Counted from the first letter of the stretch, positions 9,583 to 20,628 are shown. The stretch is DNA of 64,000 nucleotides from Planococcus sp. ISL-109 (GCF_018613655.1 NZ_JAGGPW010000006.1:105109-169108); one strand, 5' to 3'. Notes: generated by a model from the sequence alone, not told the origin. Made by a program: numbers and translations.

Positions 9583-10495
9583 AAGGAGTATCTATTAATT
9601 TTCCTTCTTCAATTAGCACGTGCTTAAATGCAATCGCCACTTCCTCATCATATTGGATACCGATGAGCTGCTCAATCTCAGCCATCGCATATTCAGGAGT
9701 GAACGCCGAGCGATATGCACGGTCTTCTGTCATCGCATCAAACGTATCGCATACGCCGATGATTTTCGCTTCGACCAGAATCTCGTCACCTGTCAAACCG
9801 AACGGATAGCCGCGGCCGTTGACCCGCTCGTGATGCTGCTCGACAATGTCTGCAATGTCTTTGTACGGCGTATCACGAATCATCGCCGCTCCATCTCCGG
9901 GGTGTTTTTTCACCAGTGCAAATTCTTCATCCGTCAGCTTGGATGGCTTTTTCAGCACTTCTTCGGGAATATTGATCTTGCCGATATCGTGGAGGATCGA
10001 AGCGAGGAACAAGGATTCCATACTATCTCGCGACAATTTCATTTTGGCAGCGGTTTTTACAGCGTAATTGGCTACACGTGCACTATGGTTGAATGTATAG
10101 CGATCTTTCTGTTCGACTCGTTCACCGATTCCCCGTAGTTCTTCAATGATTTTACTTAAGTAATGAAACACAGGAACAGTGGAAACAGAAAATAACGAAA
10201 CCGTTTCTAGAACTTTAAAAGAAACAGGCACCTCTAGCTCTTTGCAAGAAAAGAAATCGTCCTTGCCAAGCTTTATGAGATCGTCTTCAATTTCAGCCTG
10301 AATTTCCCCGTCCAATATATAGTAGAATTCATGAGCCTCAACAGCTTCACTTGGAAAAAGAATAAAGGTATTATCTTTTAAAATCTTTTGTTTCAGTAGT
10401 TCCAAACCGCCCCCTCTTCCTAACAACGCCAGAGTGGTTGTACCATTTTCAACTTTTTCCAGATAGTTTCCCTTTAAAATATCCAAGCCTTTCAC
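9581..10495 (-). CDS. HD-GYP domain phosphodiesterase with N-terminal cupin-like domain
   Basis: A 304-residue soluble signalling enzyme. Residues 1-110 resemble a small beta-barrel cupin (AHEFYYILDGEIQAEIEDDL..., KDDFF). Residues 125-300 are an HD-GYP domain with the HDIGKINIP, KKHPGDG and HHERVNGRGYP motifs intact. HD-GYP enzymes hydrolyse cyclic di-GMP or related dinucleotides; all metal-ligand motifs are present, so activity is likely. The start is GTG, with AGAGG about ten bases upstream. The cupin-like part probably senses a small ligand (inference). The gene stands alone between terminators. Confidence 0.85.
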   Translation of the reverse strand: MKGLDILKGNYLEKVENGTTTLALLGRGGGLELLKQKILKDNTFILFPSEAVEAHEFYYILDGEIQAEIEDDLIKLGKDDFFSCKELEVPVSFKVLETVSLFSVSTVPVFHYLSKIIEELRGIGERVEQKDRYTFNHSARVANYAVKTAAKMKLSRDSMESLFLASILHDIGKINIPEEVLKKPSKLTDEEFALVKKHPGDGAAMIRDTPYKDIADIVEQHHERVNGRGYPFGLTGDEILVEAKIIGVCDTFDAMTEDRAYRSAFTPEYAMAEIEQLIGIQYDEEVAIAFKHVLIEEGKLIDTP

Positions 10496-10582
10496 AAATT
10501 CACATCCTCTGAAATATAAAAAATGAGAGTAAAGTTTCCTCTACTCCCATACTACTCTTTTTAATAGTTATCTACAACACGC

Positions 10583-11053
10583 TTACCAGGAAACTACTAC
10601 AATCGGATCGATAAGCGCGTTTTTATTGCCGAACTTGATATCTACATATACCATGTCGACTGTAAGTCCAGCAGCTTCTGCTTTTTCGATGCCTTTAACT
10701 GTCATTCTTTCAGCTTTTTCCTGGAGCTTGAAAATCAAATCCGAGATTTGCTTTTCGTATTTTGCCGTCAATTGTTCCTGTTTTTCAGCATCGGTTTCTT
10801 TTGCTAATTTTTTTTCGTATTGATTGTACAGCTTGTCGGCTCTCTCTTGATTTTTCGCGATTTCAGCTTCGATTTTCACATTCACTTTGTTGACGTCTTC
10901 AATCGCTGCAATTACATCATCACTCATGCTTGAAACTATTTCCTGCTTAGGCACTTCGCTAACAATTGTTACATCGGCTGCAAAAGCTCCGGTCCCGAAA
11001 GATAAAATCATCATGACTGACAAGGCTATAGCTGCAATACTTTTCTTAAACAT
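10583..11053 (-). CDS. Small secreted coiled-coil protein, unknown function
   Basis: A 156-residue protein with a clear signal peptide (residues 1-25, MFKKSIAAIALSVMMILSFG...AFA-AD). A charged helical central region (about 55-120, rich in E/K/Q) is likely coiled coil, and a short beta-like C-terminus (VDIKFGNKNALIDPIVVVSW) follows. The SD AGGAGG lies seven bases before the ATG. A good sigma-A promoter lies upstream (11160-11188). I do not recognise the family. It is probably an extracytoplasmic protein. Confidence 0.75.
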   Translation of the reverse strand: MFKKSIAAIALSVMMILSFGTGAFAADVTIVSEVPKQEIVSSMSDDVIAAIEDVNKVNVKIEAEIAKNQERADKLYNQYEKKLAKETDAEKQEQLTAKYEKQISDLIFKLQEKAERMTVKGIEKAEAAGLTVDMVYVDIKFGNKNALIDPIVVVSW

Positions 11054-11159
11054 GTGTATTCCTCCTGGTTTGAGTTAAATTTTTGTGAACAACTGCCGGA
11101 TCGCTTAAGTTTTTATGCTTTCGCCCTTTCCATAAGCGGCCGATAGTCCTACACTAACT

Positions 11160-11188
11160 ATTATATACACGTTAGGACTTTTGCACAA
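11160..11188 (-). promoter_or_regulatory. Sigma-A promoter of secreted-protein gene
   Basis: On the minus strand TTGTGC, a 17-base spacer, then TATAAT. It lies about 107 bases upstream of the ATG at 11053. Confidence 0.6.
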
Positions 11189-11300
11189 TATACTCTGAAA
11201 AAATTTACATAAAATAAATAATTTAAAAATTATAAATAAATCAAATTATTAGTTATTAATTGTATTTTACAGTGAATTAGGAAAAAACTTCTAAATATTA

Positions 11301-11336
11301 AAAGATCCCAGTGGTTTTGAAACCACCGGGATCTTT
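11301..11336 (-). terminator. Terminator of gltB-gltD operon
   Basis: AAAGATCCC-GTGGTTT / AAACCAC-GGGATCTTT stem followed by TTTTAAT on the minus strand, just after gltD. Confidence 0.85.
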
Positions 11337-11354
11337 CCATTTATATCCAAATAT

Positions 11355-12842
11355 TTAAGGCAGGACTGTACTTCCCATCAAATAACGGTCGCATTCTCTT
11401 GCTGCTTCACGGCCTTCGTTGATTGCCCAGACGATCAAGCTCTGTCCTCTGCGCATATCACCCGCTGCAAAAATGCCTTCGACATTCGTGCGGTAATCGC
11501 CGTATTCGGCTTTCACGCGTGAATTGGCATCCGTCTCCACATTCAATTGGTCGATGAGCAGTTGCTCCGGTCCGCTGAAGCCGATGGCGATCAAGATAAG
11601 ATCCGCTTTCCAAACTTTTTCCGTACCCGGAATTTCTTCACGGATGCGGTTGCCTTGCTCGTCGATTTTCAGTTTGACGTTGACGGTATGGACTTCTTTC
11701 ACTTGTCCGTTTTCATCGCCGACAAACTTCTTCGTCATGACGGCATACGCTCGCGGATCGTCGCCGAAAGTCGCGGCCGCTTCCTTATGGCCGTATTCCA
11801 CGCTGTGGACTTTCGGATATTGCGGCCATGGGTTGCCTTTTTCATCGCGGATTGCGCCTTTTTTATCATAGACGTCGAATTGCACGAGGCTCTTGCAGCC
11901 GTGGCGGACAGACGTAGCGAGACAATCCGTCCCGGTGTCGCCGCCGCCGATGACGATGACGTTTTTACCTTCAGCTGAGATGTAATTGCCGTCTTCGAAA
12001 TCGGAATCAAGTAAACTTTTTGCGCTGGCATGCAGGAAGTCCATCGCGAAATGAACTCCTTCCAGATCGCGCCCTTCCACATCGATGTTGCGGTGGACGG
12101 TCGCCCCTGTGCACATGATGACGGAATCGAAATCATCACGCAGTTTCGTCGCCGAGTAGTTTTTGCCGACTTCCACATTGGTGACGAATGTGATACCTTC
12201 TTGCTCTAAAATTTTAATGCGGCGCATGACCATGTCATACGACAGTTTCATCTCAGGAATGCCGTAAGTCAACAAGCCGCCGACACGGTCGCTTTTTTCG
12301 AAGACGGTGATGGTGTGCCCCGCTTTGTTCAGTTGAGCCGCCGCAGCTAGTCCCGCAGGACCCGACCCGACGACCGCCACTTTTTTGCCGGTGCGGTGTT
12401 TTGGCGGTTCCGGAACAACCCAGCCTTCCGCAAAGCCGCGTTCGATAATCGAACGTTCGACAGTCCGAATGGCAACAGGCGGTTCGTTAATTCCCAGTAC
12501 ACAAGCCCCTTCACAAGGAGCGGGACATGCGACGCCCGTAAATTCCGGGAAGTTGTTCTTCAGATGTTCGCGGTGCAACGCTTCTTTCCACTGCCCGCGG
12601 TAGACGAGATCATTCCACTCCGGAATCAGGTGATTGACCGGGCAGCCGGTCGTGCCGTTATCCAGTTCCATTGCTGTCTGGCAAGTCGGGACGCCGCAAT
12701 CCATGCAACGAGCCCCTTGCGTTTGTACTTCCTGCTCGGAAAGCGGGACTGTGTAATCGCTCCAGTCATGTGTCCGCGTCGCAGGGTCGCGCTCTTTAAT
12801 TGTCTGTCGGTCATATTCCATAAATCCGGTTATCTTCCCCAT
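11355..12842 (-). CDS. gltD: Glutamate synthase small subunit
   Basis: NADPH-oxidising small subunit of glutamate synthase, 495 residues. The N-terminal Fe-S region shows [10 protein letters not shown] and the CPAPCEGAC cluster. FAD binding ([14 protein letters not shown], about residue 153) and NADPH binding ([13 protein letters not shown], about 292) follow, and the C-terminus has the [19 protein letters not shown] signature. It passes electrons to the large subunit encoded 62 bases upstream. The SD GGAGGG lies five bases before the ATG. Length and motifs are normal. Confidence 0.97.
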   Translation of the reverse strand: MGKITGFMEYDRQTIKERDPATRTHDWSDYTVPLSEQEVQTQGARCMDCGVPTCQTAMELDNGTTGCPVNHLIPEWNDLVYRGQWKEALHREHLKNNFPEFTGVACPAPCEGACVLGINEPPVAIRTVERSIIERGFAEGWVVPEPPKHRTGKKVAVVGSGPAGLAAAAQLNKAGHTITVFEKSDRVGGLLTYGIPEMKLSYDMVMRRIKILEQEGITFVTNVEVGKNYSATKLRDDFDSVIMCTGATVHRNIDVEGRDLEGVHFAMDFLHASAKSLLDSDFEDGNYISAEGKNVIVIGGGDTGTDCLATSVRHGCKSLVQFDVYDKKGAIRDEKGNPWPQYPKVHSVEYGHKEAAATFGDDPRAYAVMTKKFVGDENGQVKEVHTVNVKLKIDEQGNRIREEIPGTEKVWKADLILIAIGFSGPEQLLIDQLNVETDANSRVKAEYGDYRTNVEGIFAAGDMRRGQSLIVWAINEGREAARECDRYLMGSTVLP

Positions 12843-12904
12843 CGTTTCCCTCCAGTTCGCATATTTTCAAAACATGTCTCGATGAAAACGGCCTTGTCCG
12901 GCAG

Positions 12905-15900
12905 TTACTTGCCGGCAGACGCCATTTTGCTTTCTTCGAATGCCGCCATTTCGGCATCAAATTTCCCCATGCCGCTGTCTTGCAGCTTGCTGATGCGTTC
13001 ATTCATTTTCAAATAAGCTTTTGGAATGACACGGATGAATTTCGCCGAGATAATATCCCAGTGGTCCAAGACACGCTGGCCGTTCAAGCTTCCTGTATAA
13101 TGGACATGATTTTCGATCATTTCTTTCAATTCAGCAATTTCATTTGGCTCGGCGAGCGGCTGCATGTGCACCATTTCAGCGTTGCAACGCGAGCTGAATG
13201 TTTCATCTTCATCGAGAACATAAGCGACACCGCCTGACATGCCCGCTGCAAAGTTTTTGCCGGTATCGCCAAGAATGACGACACGTCCGCCGGTCATATA
13301 CTCGCAGCCGTGGTCTCCGACGCCTTCGACGACGATTTTTGCGCCGCTGTTACGGACCGCGAAACGTTCGCCCGCCATGCCGTGGATGTAAGCTTCCCCG
13401 GAAGACGCCCCGTAGAATGAAACATTGCCGATGATGATGTTCTTCTCCGGCAAGAATGTCGAATCCGGTGCAGGTACGACGATGATTTTCCCGCCCGATA
13501 AGCCTTTTCCGACAAAGTCGTTGGAATCCCCGATCAACCGGAGCGTCATGCCTTTTGGTATAAAAGCGCCGAAGCTTTGGCCGGCAGAACCTTGAAAGTT
13601 CAATGTGACCGTGTCTTCCGGCAAGCCTTCCGCCCCGTATTTCCGGGTGATGGCGCTGCCGATGATCGTTCCGGTTGCGCGGTGGATATTGCGGATTGCG
13701 GTCGACACTTCGACAGGCTCCCCTGTTTCGATCGCATTGCTGCAGCGCGGCAGGAGTTCCTGCACATCCAATGTATACTTCAAGCCATGATCTTGTTTAA
13801 TCGTTGCATAGCGGCCGACTTTCTCAGGCAATTCCGGTTGGTAAAGAAGCGCAGACAAATCAAGGCCTTCCGCTTTCCAATGCTTAATCGCTTTGTTCGT
13901 TTCGAGCACATCGGTGCGACCAATCATTTCATTGACTGAACGGAACCCGAGCTCCGCCATCAATTCGCGCGTTTCCATTGCGATAAAGCGCATGAAGTTC
14001 GCGACATGATCCGCCTCGCCCGCATATTTCTTGCGCAGTTCCGGATTTTGTGTGGCGATTCCTACTGGGCATGTATCCAAATGGCAGACGCGCATCATGA
14101 CACAACCAAGAACGACGAGCGGCGCTGTCGAGAAGCCGTATTCTTCCGCCCCTAAAAGTGCAGCGGTGACGACATCGCGGCCGGCCATCATCTTGCCGTC
14201 TGTTTCGACGACGATGCGGTCGCGCAGGCCATTTAATAGAAGTGTCTGGTGCGTTTCCGCAAGACCGATTTCCCAAGGCAAGCCGGTATGTTTCAAGCTG
14301 GTTTTCGGCGCAGCTCCAGTGCCGCCGTCATAGCCGCTGATCAACACGAGATCCGCACGGCCTTTCGCAACACCTGCTGCGATTGTGCCGACGCCGACTG
14401 CCGAAACGAGCTTAACGCTGATGCGTGCGCGCGGGTTGGCGTTTTTCAAGTTGAAAATCAGCTCCGCTAAATCTTCGATCGAGTAAATATCATGGTGCGG
14501 AGGCGGTGAAATCAATTCGACGCCAGTCGTCGAACCACGCACTTCCGCAATCCACGGATACACTTTTTTACCTGGCAAATGGCCGCCTTCTCCAGGCTTG
14601 GCCCCTTGCGCGACTTTGATCTGGATTTCGTCGGCATTGACCAAATAATGGCTGGTAACACCGAAACGGCCGGAAGCGATTTGTTTGATGGCACTTCTGC
14701 GGTTGTCCCCGTTTTCATCCAGCGTAAAGCGGTCAGGTTCTTCCCCGCCTTCACCGGAGTTGCTCTGTCCGCCGATTTTATTCATCGCAATCGCTAAAGC
14801 TTCGTGTGCTTCTTTGCTGATAGCTCCATAAGACATGGCGCCCGTCTTAAAGCGTGCACAAATTTCTTCGACCGACTCGACTTCTTCAATCGGAACCGGC
14901 GCGCGATCTTTGAATTTCAGCAAGCCGCGCAATGATTGGAGGTTGCCTTTTTCATCCGTCAAGAGTTTTGAATACTTGCGGAATGTATCGTAATTATTTG
15001 TCCGGCACGCTTGCTGAAGCGTATGGATCGTCATTGGGTTGTACTGGTGATCCTCTCCGTTTTCACGGTATTGATACTCATCTCCTGCTTCAAGTGCTGC
15101 GTCGGATCCTTCACGCACCGGATAAGCGGTTTCATGACGCATTAACACTTCCTTCGCAATAATATCCAGCCCGATGCCGCCAATCCGAGAGGATGTACGA
15201 GTAAAGTATTTGTCGATCACATCCATATGAATCCCGAGCGCTTCGAAAATCTGGGCTCCCCGGTAACTCTGAATGGTAGATATTCCCATTTTAGACAAAA
15301 TTTTAATAATGCCATCTGTTACAGCATCCACGTAGCTCGCTTCGGCTTTTTCAGCTGTCATGCCGTGGATATCGTCTGTCTCCACCAAATCTTCAATGGT
15401 TTCAAACGCCAGATAGGGATTGATGCCTTCTGCACCGTAGCCGATTAGCATCGCAAAATGATGCACTTCGCGCGGTTCAGCGGACTCCAGCAATATGCTC
15501 GTGCGCGGGCGCGTTCCTTGGCGGATCAGATGGTGGTGAAGGCCGGATACTGCAAGGAGTGCCGGAATTGCCGCATATTCGCGGTTAATGCCACGGTCAG
15601 AAAGGATGATGAGCGTTGCGCCTTTTTCAATGGCAGCATCTGCTTCCGCAAACACTGCTTCCAACCGCGCTTCCATCGCCTGAGCGCCTCCATTTGCTTC
15701 AAAGAGAATCGGCAAGGTCACTGATTTAAACTCTGGCAAGTTTTGCTGACGCAATCGCTCAAGTTCTACGTTCAAGAGAATCGGTGTCTCAAGACGGATA
15801 TGGCGAGCGCTCTCTGCTGTCGGCTGCACCAAATTGCCTTCTGCACCGATGGTTGTTCTTGCTGCCGTGATGAGTTGTTCACGAATCGCATCGATTGCTG

Positions 15901-17488
15901 GATTGGTAACTTGTGCAAATAATTGTTTGAAATAATTATATAAAAGCTGAGGTTTTTTTGACAGGACCGCAAGTGGTGAATCGTAGCCCATCGAACCGAC
16001 AGGATCTTTTCCGTCGGACGCCAGCGGCTTGATGATTTTCTGGACTTCTTCCTGCGTGTAACCGAAAGCGAGCTGCAGCTGCAGCAAAGCTTCTTCTTTT
16101 TCGTGCACTACAGCTTTGGGTTCCGGCAAATCAGCCAAATCGAGCAAATTATCTTTTACCCAATCTTTATAAGGCAGTTCGGAAGCAATCTGCATTTTGA
16201 TTTCTTCATCCGGCACGATTTTGCCGGCTTCAAGGTCGATCAACAACATCTTCCCTGGGCGCAGGCGATCTTTGTAGACAATGTCATCGGAGAAGATATC
16301 GAGTGCCCCGACTTCAGAACCGAGTACGATCATGCCGCTTTTTGTAATGTAATAGCGCGCCGGGCGTAAGCCGTTGCGGTCAAGGCATGCTGCGATTTGC
16401 CGGCCATCTGTGAACACCAGCGCCGCAGGGCCGTCCCATGGCTCCATGAGCGTACTGTGGTATTCATAGAAATCACGCTTTTTCTTATCGATCGATTTGT
16501 CGTTGACCCACGGTTCCGGCACCATCATCATCGCCGTATGCGCCAGTGAACGTCCTGACAGATGAAGAAATTCGAAGCAATTGTCGAACATGGACGAGTC
16601 GCTTCCTGTTTCGTCGATGACCGGTAGCACTTTTTCCAAGTCGCTTTCACTAAAATACGGTGAACTGCAAGCAGCCTGACGTGCACGCATCCAGTTGACG
16701 TTTCCACGCAATGTATTGAATTCACCGTTGTGGATAGAGTAACGGTTCGGGTGGGAACGCTGCCAGCTCGGGAAGGTGTTCGTACTGAAGCGGGAGTGGA
16801 CAAGTGCCAAAGCCGATTTGAATTCGGGGTGGTTGAGGTCGATGTAGAAGGAGTCCAGTTGTTCTGGGATCAACATGCCTTTGTAGACAATCGTCCCCGC
16901 AGACAAGCTGCTGAAATAAACATCCTTGAACTCTTCCACGCCCACCATCTCCTGCTCGATGCGCTTGCGGATAATATATAGCCGGCGCTCGAGATCCATG
17001 CGCGTCTCCAAGTCTTTTGACGCGCCGATGAAAATCTGGCGAATGACCGGTTTGGTTTTTGCTGCCACTTTCCCGACAAACGAATCGTTGATTGGAACCG
17101 GACGCCAGCCGAGTGACTCTTGGCCTTCCTCCTTGACGATTCGCTGGATGACATCTTTCGCTTTAATGCGCAGGTCGTAATCTTGCGGCATGAAAATCAT
17201 TCCGATGCCGTATCGTCCTTCTTCAGGAAGTGCGATGTCTTCCTTTTCACATTGCTTCAGGAAAAAACGGTGCGGAATCTGTGTTAGAATCCCCGCGCCA
17301 TCTCCTGTGCTCGTATCGGATGATTGACCGCCGCGATGCTCTAAATTACAAAGGATGTTCACCGCGTTCTGCACGATGCTATGAGATTTTCTGCCGTCTA
17401 TATTAGCAATCATCCCAATACCGCAAGCTTCATGCTCTTGGTCAGGATGATACAGTCCTTGTGCGACCGGATACTCTTTCTTACTCAA
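12905..17488 (-). CDS. gltB: Glutamate synthase large subunit
   Basis: Converts glutamine and 2-oxoglutarate to two glutamates. The glutaminase domain starts at the N-terminal nucleophile cysteine (HEACGIG, C22 from the chosen start) after removal of a short propeptide. The central and FMN domains carry [10 protein letters not shown] and [12 protein letters not shown], and the 3Fe-4S loop is [15 protein letters not shown]. The C-terminal GXGXG beta-helix has the ATGTIIGS to [11 protein letters not shown] repeats. I prefer the TTG at 17488, since AGGAGG lies eight bases upstream; a GTG at 17509 lies before that SD. An AT-rich dyad and a cre site lie upstream. No divergent gltC is present. Confidence 0.96.
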   Translation of the reverse strand: MSKKEYPVAQGLYHPDQEHEACGIGMIANIDGRKSHSIVQNAVNILCNLEHRGGQSSDTSTGDGAGILTQIPHRFFLKQCEKEDIALPEEGRYGIGMIFMPQDYDLRIKAKDVIQRIVKEEGQESLGWRPVPINDSFVGKVAAKTKPVIRQIFIGASKDLETRMDLERRLYIIRKRIEQEMVGVEEFKDVYFSSLSAGTIVYKGMLIPEQLDSFYIDLNHPEFKSALALVHSRFSTNTFPSWQRSHPNRYSIHNGEFNTLRGNVNWMRARQAACSSPYFSESDLEKVLPVIDETGSDSSMFDNCFEFLHLSGRSLAHTAMMMVPEPWVNDKSIDKKKRDFYEYHSTLMEPWDGPAALVFTDGRQIAACLDRNGLRPARYYITKSGMIVLGSEVGALDIFSDDIVYKDRLRPGKMLLIDLEAGKIVPDEEIKMQIASELPYKDWVKDNLLDLADLPEPKAVVHEKEEALLQLQLAFGYTQEEVQKIIKPLASDGKDPVGSMGYDSPLAVLSKKPQLLYNYFKQLFAQVTNPAIDAIREQLITAARTTIGAEGNLVQPTAESARHIRLETPILLNVELERLRQQNLPEFKSVTLPILFEANGGAQAMEARLEAVFAEADAAIEKGATLIILSDRGINREYAAIPALLAVSGLHHHLIRQGTRPRTSILLESAEPREVHHFAMLIGYGAEGINPYLAFETIEDLVETDDIHGMTAEKAEASYVDAVTDGIIKILSKMGISTIQSYRGAQIFEALGIHMDVIDKYFTRTSSRIGGIGLDIIAKEVLMRHETAYPVREGSDAALEAGDEYQYRENGEDHQYNPMTIHTLQQACRTNNYDTFRKYSKLLTDEKGNLQSLRGLLKFKDRAPVPIEEVESVEEICARFKTGAMSYGAISKEAHEALAIAMNKIGGQSNSGEGGEEPDRFTLDENGDNRRSAIKQIASGRFGVTSHYLVNADEIQIKVAQGAKPGEGGHLPGKKVYPWIAEVRGSTTGVELISPPPHHDIYSIEDLAELIFNLKNANPRARISVKLVSAVGVGTIAAGVAKGRADLVLISGYDGGTGAAPKTSLKHTGLPWEIGLAETHQTLLLNGLRDRIVVETDGKMMAGRDVVTAALLGAEEYGFSTAPLVVLGCVMMRVCHLDTCPVGIATQNPELRKKYAGEADHVANFMRFIAMETRELMAELGFRSVNEMIGRTDVLETNKAIKHWKAEGLDLSALLYQPELPEKVGRYATIKQDHGLKYTLDVQELLPRCSNAIETGEPVEVSTAIRNIHRATGTIIGSAITRKYGAEGLPEDTVTLNFQGSAGQSFGAFIPKGMTLRLIGDSNDFVGKGLSGGKIIVVPAPDSTFLPEKNIIIGNVSFYGASSGEAYIHGMAGERFAVRNSGAKIVVEGVGDHGCEYMTGGRVVILGDTGKNFAAGMSGGVAYVLDEDETFSSRCNAEMVHMQPLAEPNEIAELKEMIENHVHYTGSLNGQRVLDHWDIISAKFIRVIPKAYLKMNERISKLQDSGMGKFDAEMAAFEESKMASAGK

Positions 17489-17518
17489 TAAAACCGCCTC
17501 CTCTAACACGATAATTTG

Positions 17519-17563
17519 TCATAATATTATGATAGTATATCATATAATTGAATATATATACAA
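17519..17563 (-). promoter_or_regulatory. gltB promoter with downstream palindrome
   Basis: On the minus strand TTGTAT (17563-17558), an 18-base spacer, then TATACT (17539-17534). A perfect 14-bp palindrome TCATAATATTATGA (17519-17532) sits at about the transcription start, where a repressor could act. The binding protein is unknown; no exact TnrA box is visible. Confidence 0.5.
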
Positions 17564-17625
17564 TTGCATTTTGTGAAATATTTAGCAAGTGCTTGAAGAT
17601 TCATTGAAAATCCAGTGATTTACCA

Positions 17626-17639
17626 TGAAAACGCTTTCA
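17626..17639 (-). promoter_or_regulatory. CcpA cre site upstream of gltB
   Basis: TGAAAACGCTTTCA matches the consensus TGWAANCGNTNWCA at every position. It lies about 140 bases before the gltB start and about 90 upstream of the predicted promoter, a place typical of CcpA activation. Linking glutamate synthesis to carbon supply is plausible. Confidence 0.65.
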
Positions 17640-17852
17640 GTTAATAATCGGCGGAGTTTTCTTTCTATTCGTCATTTGTGTATATTGATACAGTAATTTA
17701 TACAGAATACTGGTGCACACGGTTTTGTTGCGCTCCTTATAATAGGCGGAGTCTAGTATTTCCCTGACGTTGAGATTCTGAAAACCAGCCGCTTGCCCAC
17801 CTCTTACGCAGCTCTAGCGGGATGATGATAAAAATTAAAGACAAGATTTTTC
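17640..17852. other. Gene-free stretch
   Basis: No convincing gene, RNA or repeat. TGTATA-like words at 17676-17703 on the minus strand are 12 bp apart and were not counted as an operator. Confidence 0.5.
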
Positions 17853-17904
17853 AAAAAAAAAAAAAAAAGACCGCAGAAAACTGAATCGTTTTCTGCGGTC
17901 TTTT
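17853..17904 (-). terminator. Terminator of recQ with T16 tract
   Basis: A 14-bp stem (AGACCGCAGAAAAC / GTTTTCTGCGGTCT) followed on the minus strand by 16 consecutive T, downstream of recQ. Confidence 0.85.
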
Positions 17905-17989
17905 GAGCGGCATTGTAATCTTCATGATTTATCCAATTCCTTATGCCTCATTGAATGAGGCAAATGAATCGGATAGAGTCACTGAATTG

Positions 17990-19765
17990 CTACAAATTAT
18001 TCACAGTTTCATGCACACGGATCGCTTCAAGAAATTTCTCTCCGTATTTCTCCAATTTGTTCGCACCGACCCCGCTGACTTCTAGGAAAGCCTCTTCGTC
18101 TTTCGGTTTGCGCGCGACCATATCCTGCAAGCTTTTATCGGAAAAAATGACAAACGGCGGTACGCCCACTTGGTCCGCTAACGCTTTACGCACAATACGC
18201 AACTCTTCGAACAATGGATCGTTGGCGGAGATTTGTTTCGTCACCACGGCACCTTTTCTGAGCACACGGCGTTTTCCAAGCAAAACGTCCCGGCCGCCAT
18301 CAGGCACATAAATGGTCGGGAAGCTTCCTTGTTCGACCGCCAACAGTTCCTGTGAAATCATAAATTCAATCAGATTCGATACTTCTTTTGAATTCATGTG
18401 CTTCAGCACGCCGTAAGTCGATAATTTATCGAACCTGAACTCCAGCACTTTTTTATTACGCGAGCCGGTCAGCACTTGGGCAGTCATCATTTTACCGAAT
18501 TTCTGCCCCATACGGATGACGCATGACAGCACTTTTTGGACATCTTCAGTCACGTCCTGGCTTTCTCGCTCGTCGACGCAATTGCCGCAATGGCCACAAA
18601 CAGCGGCACTGCCGTCACCAAAATACTGGATGATGAATTGCTGAAGGCAGTTTTCTGTATGGCAATAGTCGACCATTCCCTGGAGCTTCTTCAACTCCCC
18701 CGGAATCCGCGACGGGTCTTGCGCCTGATCGATCAAGAAGCGCTGCGTCTGTACATCCTGCGACGCATAAAGCACGATGCATTCACTCGGCAATCCGTCG
18801 CGTCCGGCGCGTCCCGCTTCCTGATAATAGCTTTCCATGTTTTTCGGCAGCTGATAGTGGATGACGTAGCGGATATTGGATTTGTCGATACCCATTCCGA
18901 AGGCGTTTGTTGCCACCATCACCGTCACTTCATCGTTCAAAAAACGCTCTTGTCCGAGGCGCCGCTCTTCGTCGGGCATGCCAGCGTGGTATTTTGCCGC
19001 CTTGACGCCCCGCTTGATGAGCGACTCATAAACCGAATCGACGGTTTTTCGTGTAGCCGCGTAAATGATTCCCGCTTCTTTGTCATTTTTCTGGACATAA
19101 TCACGGATAAAGCGTTCCCGGTCCTGTCCTTGAATGACGGAAAAGCTTAAATTCGCTCTTTCAAAACCCGTGATGACCGTATTTTCTTCCTTAATATCCA
19201 ATATGCGGCAAATATCTTCTCGCACTTGAGGCGTCGCCGTCGCTGTCAGCGCAAGCACAGTCGGATGATCCGGAAAAATCTCCAGCATCCGGCTGATCAA
19301 GCGGTAACTCGGCCGGAAATCATGGCCCCACTGCGAAATGCAATGTGCTTCATCGACCGCAATCAGCGGAACCTTAACGCCTTGAAGGCCGTCCAAAAAC
19401 ATTTCCGAATCGAGGCGCTCAGGCGCGATATACAATAGCTTCACGATGCCCATCTGGACTTCGTGAAGAATCTCGCGGACTTCGTAAACATCGAGCGAAC
19501 TATTGATGGCAGCCGCCGGAATCCCTGCGGCCTGCAGAGTGTCGACTTGGTCTTTCATAAGGGAGATCAGCGGAGACACAACAATCGTCGTCCCTTCCAT
19601 AGCCAGTGCAGGAATCTGGTAGCACATCGACTTCCCGCCGCCTGTCGGCATGACGCAAATCGTATTTTTCCCTTCGAATACTTGCGTGATGGCCTGTTCC
19701 TGGCCGGTCCGGAAGCTGTCATATCCGAAATGCGACTGTAGTAATTTTCTTGCTTCTTCCAACAC
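17990..19765 (-). CDS. recQ: ATP-dependent DNA helicase RecQ
   Basis: 3'-5' DNA helicase of recombination and fork repair, 591 residues. Helicase motifs are MPTGGGKSMCYQ (I), VDEAHCISQWGHDFRPSY (II with the aromatic-rich loop), TATATP (III) and YQEAGRAGRDG (VI). The RQC zinc site shows CHTENC and CGHCGNC, and a winged helix follows. The C-terminal HRDC domain (about 510-585) is present, so this is a full-length bacterial RecQ. The start is GTG with GGGGAG nine bases upstream; the TTG next to it is possible. Confidence 0.96.
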   Translation of the reverse strand: MLEEARKLLQSHFGYDSFRTGQEQAITQVFEGKNTICVMPTGGGKSMCYQIPALAMEGTTIVVSPLISLMKDQVDTLQAAGIPAAAINSSLDVYEVREILHEVQMGIVKLLYIAPERLDSEMFLDGLQGVKVPLIAVDEAHCISQWGHDFRPSYRLISRMLEIFPDHPTVLALTATATPQVREDICRILDIKEENTVITGFERANLSFSVIQGQDRERFIRDYVQKNDKEAGIIYAATRKTVDSVYESLIKRGVKAAKYHAGMPDEERRLGQERFLNDEVTVMVATNAFGMGIDKSNIRYVIHYQLPKNMESYYQEAGRAGRDGLPSECIVLYASQDVQTQRFLIDQAQDPSRIPGELKKLQGMVDYCHTENCLQQFIIQYFGDGSAAVCGHCGNCVDERESQDVTEDVQKVLSCVIRMGQKFGKMMTAQVLTGSRNKKVLEFRFDKLSTYGVLKHMNSKEVSNLIEFMISQELLAVEQGSFPTIYVPDGGRDVLLGKRRVLRKGAVVTKQISANDPLFEELRIVRKALADQVGVPPFVIFSDKSLQDMVARKPKDEEAFLEVSGVGANKLEKYGEKFLEAIRVHETVNNL

Positions 19766-19842
19766 CTTTAAACACTCCCCATACTCTTATACTATGAACG
19801 TAGCTTACCATAATTGGAGGGCCTTTTCTTTTCTGGCACACG

Positions 19843-19880
19843 AAAAGCCACCCAGGAAACTGATTGTTTCTCCGGGTGGC
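19843..19880 (-). terminator. Terminator, minus strand
   Basis: GCCACCC/GGGTGGC stem with inner GAAAC/GTTTC pairing and TTTT on the minus side. It lies 248 bases after the hypothetical gene at 20128, so the stretch between is probably transcribed. Confidence 0.7.
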
Positions 19881-19923
19881 TGAAAAGGCCTTTCTTATAA
19901 AAATCGAAAAGATGACATCGACC

Positions 19924-20025
19924 TTACGGGTAGACCCTCGCCAATAGGAAAAAATACGGTTGCAGCATTCCTTTCCAGTCCATCAGGCCTAAAACAACAT
20001 CATTGTTCACTTTTTCTTCTTTCAT
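19924..20025 (-). other. Possible small gene or remnant before terminator
   Basis: A 33-codon frame (MKEEKVNNDVVLGLMDW...) is in phase with the upstream hypothetical gene and lies between its stop and the terminator. The frame is open further upstream, without a start, to a stop near 20100. It reads like protein, but no SD is visible and no family is recognised. The rest of 19881-20127 shows nothing else. Confidence 0.25.
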
Positions 20026-20127
20026 CTGCTGCTCGGTTTCTCGCTGAAAAGCGATGTGGAGTTTCCCCTTGCCTCTAAAGTTGCTATATATAGTTTGTCC
20101 TAGCTACAGCAACCACAATAACAAGGC

Positions 20128-20628
20128 TTATGCGAACCACCATTCTTTGCGGTCCATTTCCTCAGCAAAGGATGCATATTGGGACAATTCTTCTTCCAAC
20201 ACCTTTTGACTTCGGGCAAGCATCCGCTCACGGGCTTTTTTCCGCTTGAAACGCCGCCCGTACACTGCTTGCACTTCGTCGTAAGAGTCTTTCAACTCTC
20301 GAAAGCTCACCGCAATCTCACCGTCAACATCTGACAGCAAAGACGCAAGCATCCCGACCTTCCCATATAACTCAGCCACCGTATAGCGCTCCCGGTCCTT
20401 AAATAAAATCCCTGCCACGATCGACGCCGGCAATTCCTCATCGACTCCACGTGCCAGATCCGTCAATAGTTCCAGCATGATGCGCCGGTTACTCGCAAGA
20501 GACAGAACATAAAAAACATGGGGTATTTGATCAATAGGCGTTTCTGCAATATATTCATCAATTTGGCTAATTAAATCTTCTGCCTTTAAATGGTCGATGA
20601 GAATACCTAAGCGATAAGTTTCGTACAT
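20128..20628 (-). CDS. Hypothetical protein, unknown function
   Basis: A 166-residue protein, apparently soluble and helical. An acidic N-terminal half (LIDHLKAEDLISQIDEYIAE) precedes a basic patch (GRRFKRKKARERMLAR) and a Trp-rich end (EWWFA). I chose the ATG at 20628, which has AGGAG about eight bases upstream; a TTG at 20643 overlaps that SD. No signal peptide or membrane segment. I do not recognise the family. The XRE regulator gene lies 142 bases upstream on the same strand. Confidence 0.65.
   Translation of the reverse strand: MYETYRLGILIDHLKAEDLISQIDEYIAETPIDQIPHVFYVLSLASNRRIMLELLTDLARGVDEELPASIVAGILFKDRERYTVAELYGKVGMLASLLSDVDGEIAVSFRELKDSYDEVQAVYGRRFKRKKARERMLARSQKVLEEELSQYASFAEEMDRKEWWFA

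Larger units (their letters stand above)
11054..11354. other. AT-rich gap with promoter and terminator only
   Basis: Holds the promoter of the small secreted protein (11160-11188), an AT-rich stretch with no reading frame of note, and the gltD terminator at 11301-11336. Confidence 0.7.

Noticed and set aside
17676..17703. TGTATA-like words upstream of gltB as a further CarH operator
   Set aside because: Spacing is 12 bp, the second word is TGTATC and they lie far from the promoter; not the same array.
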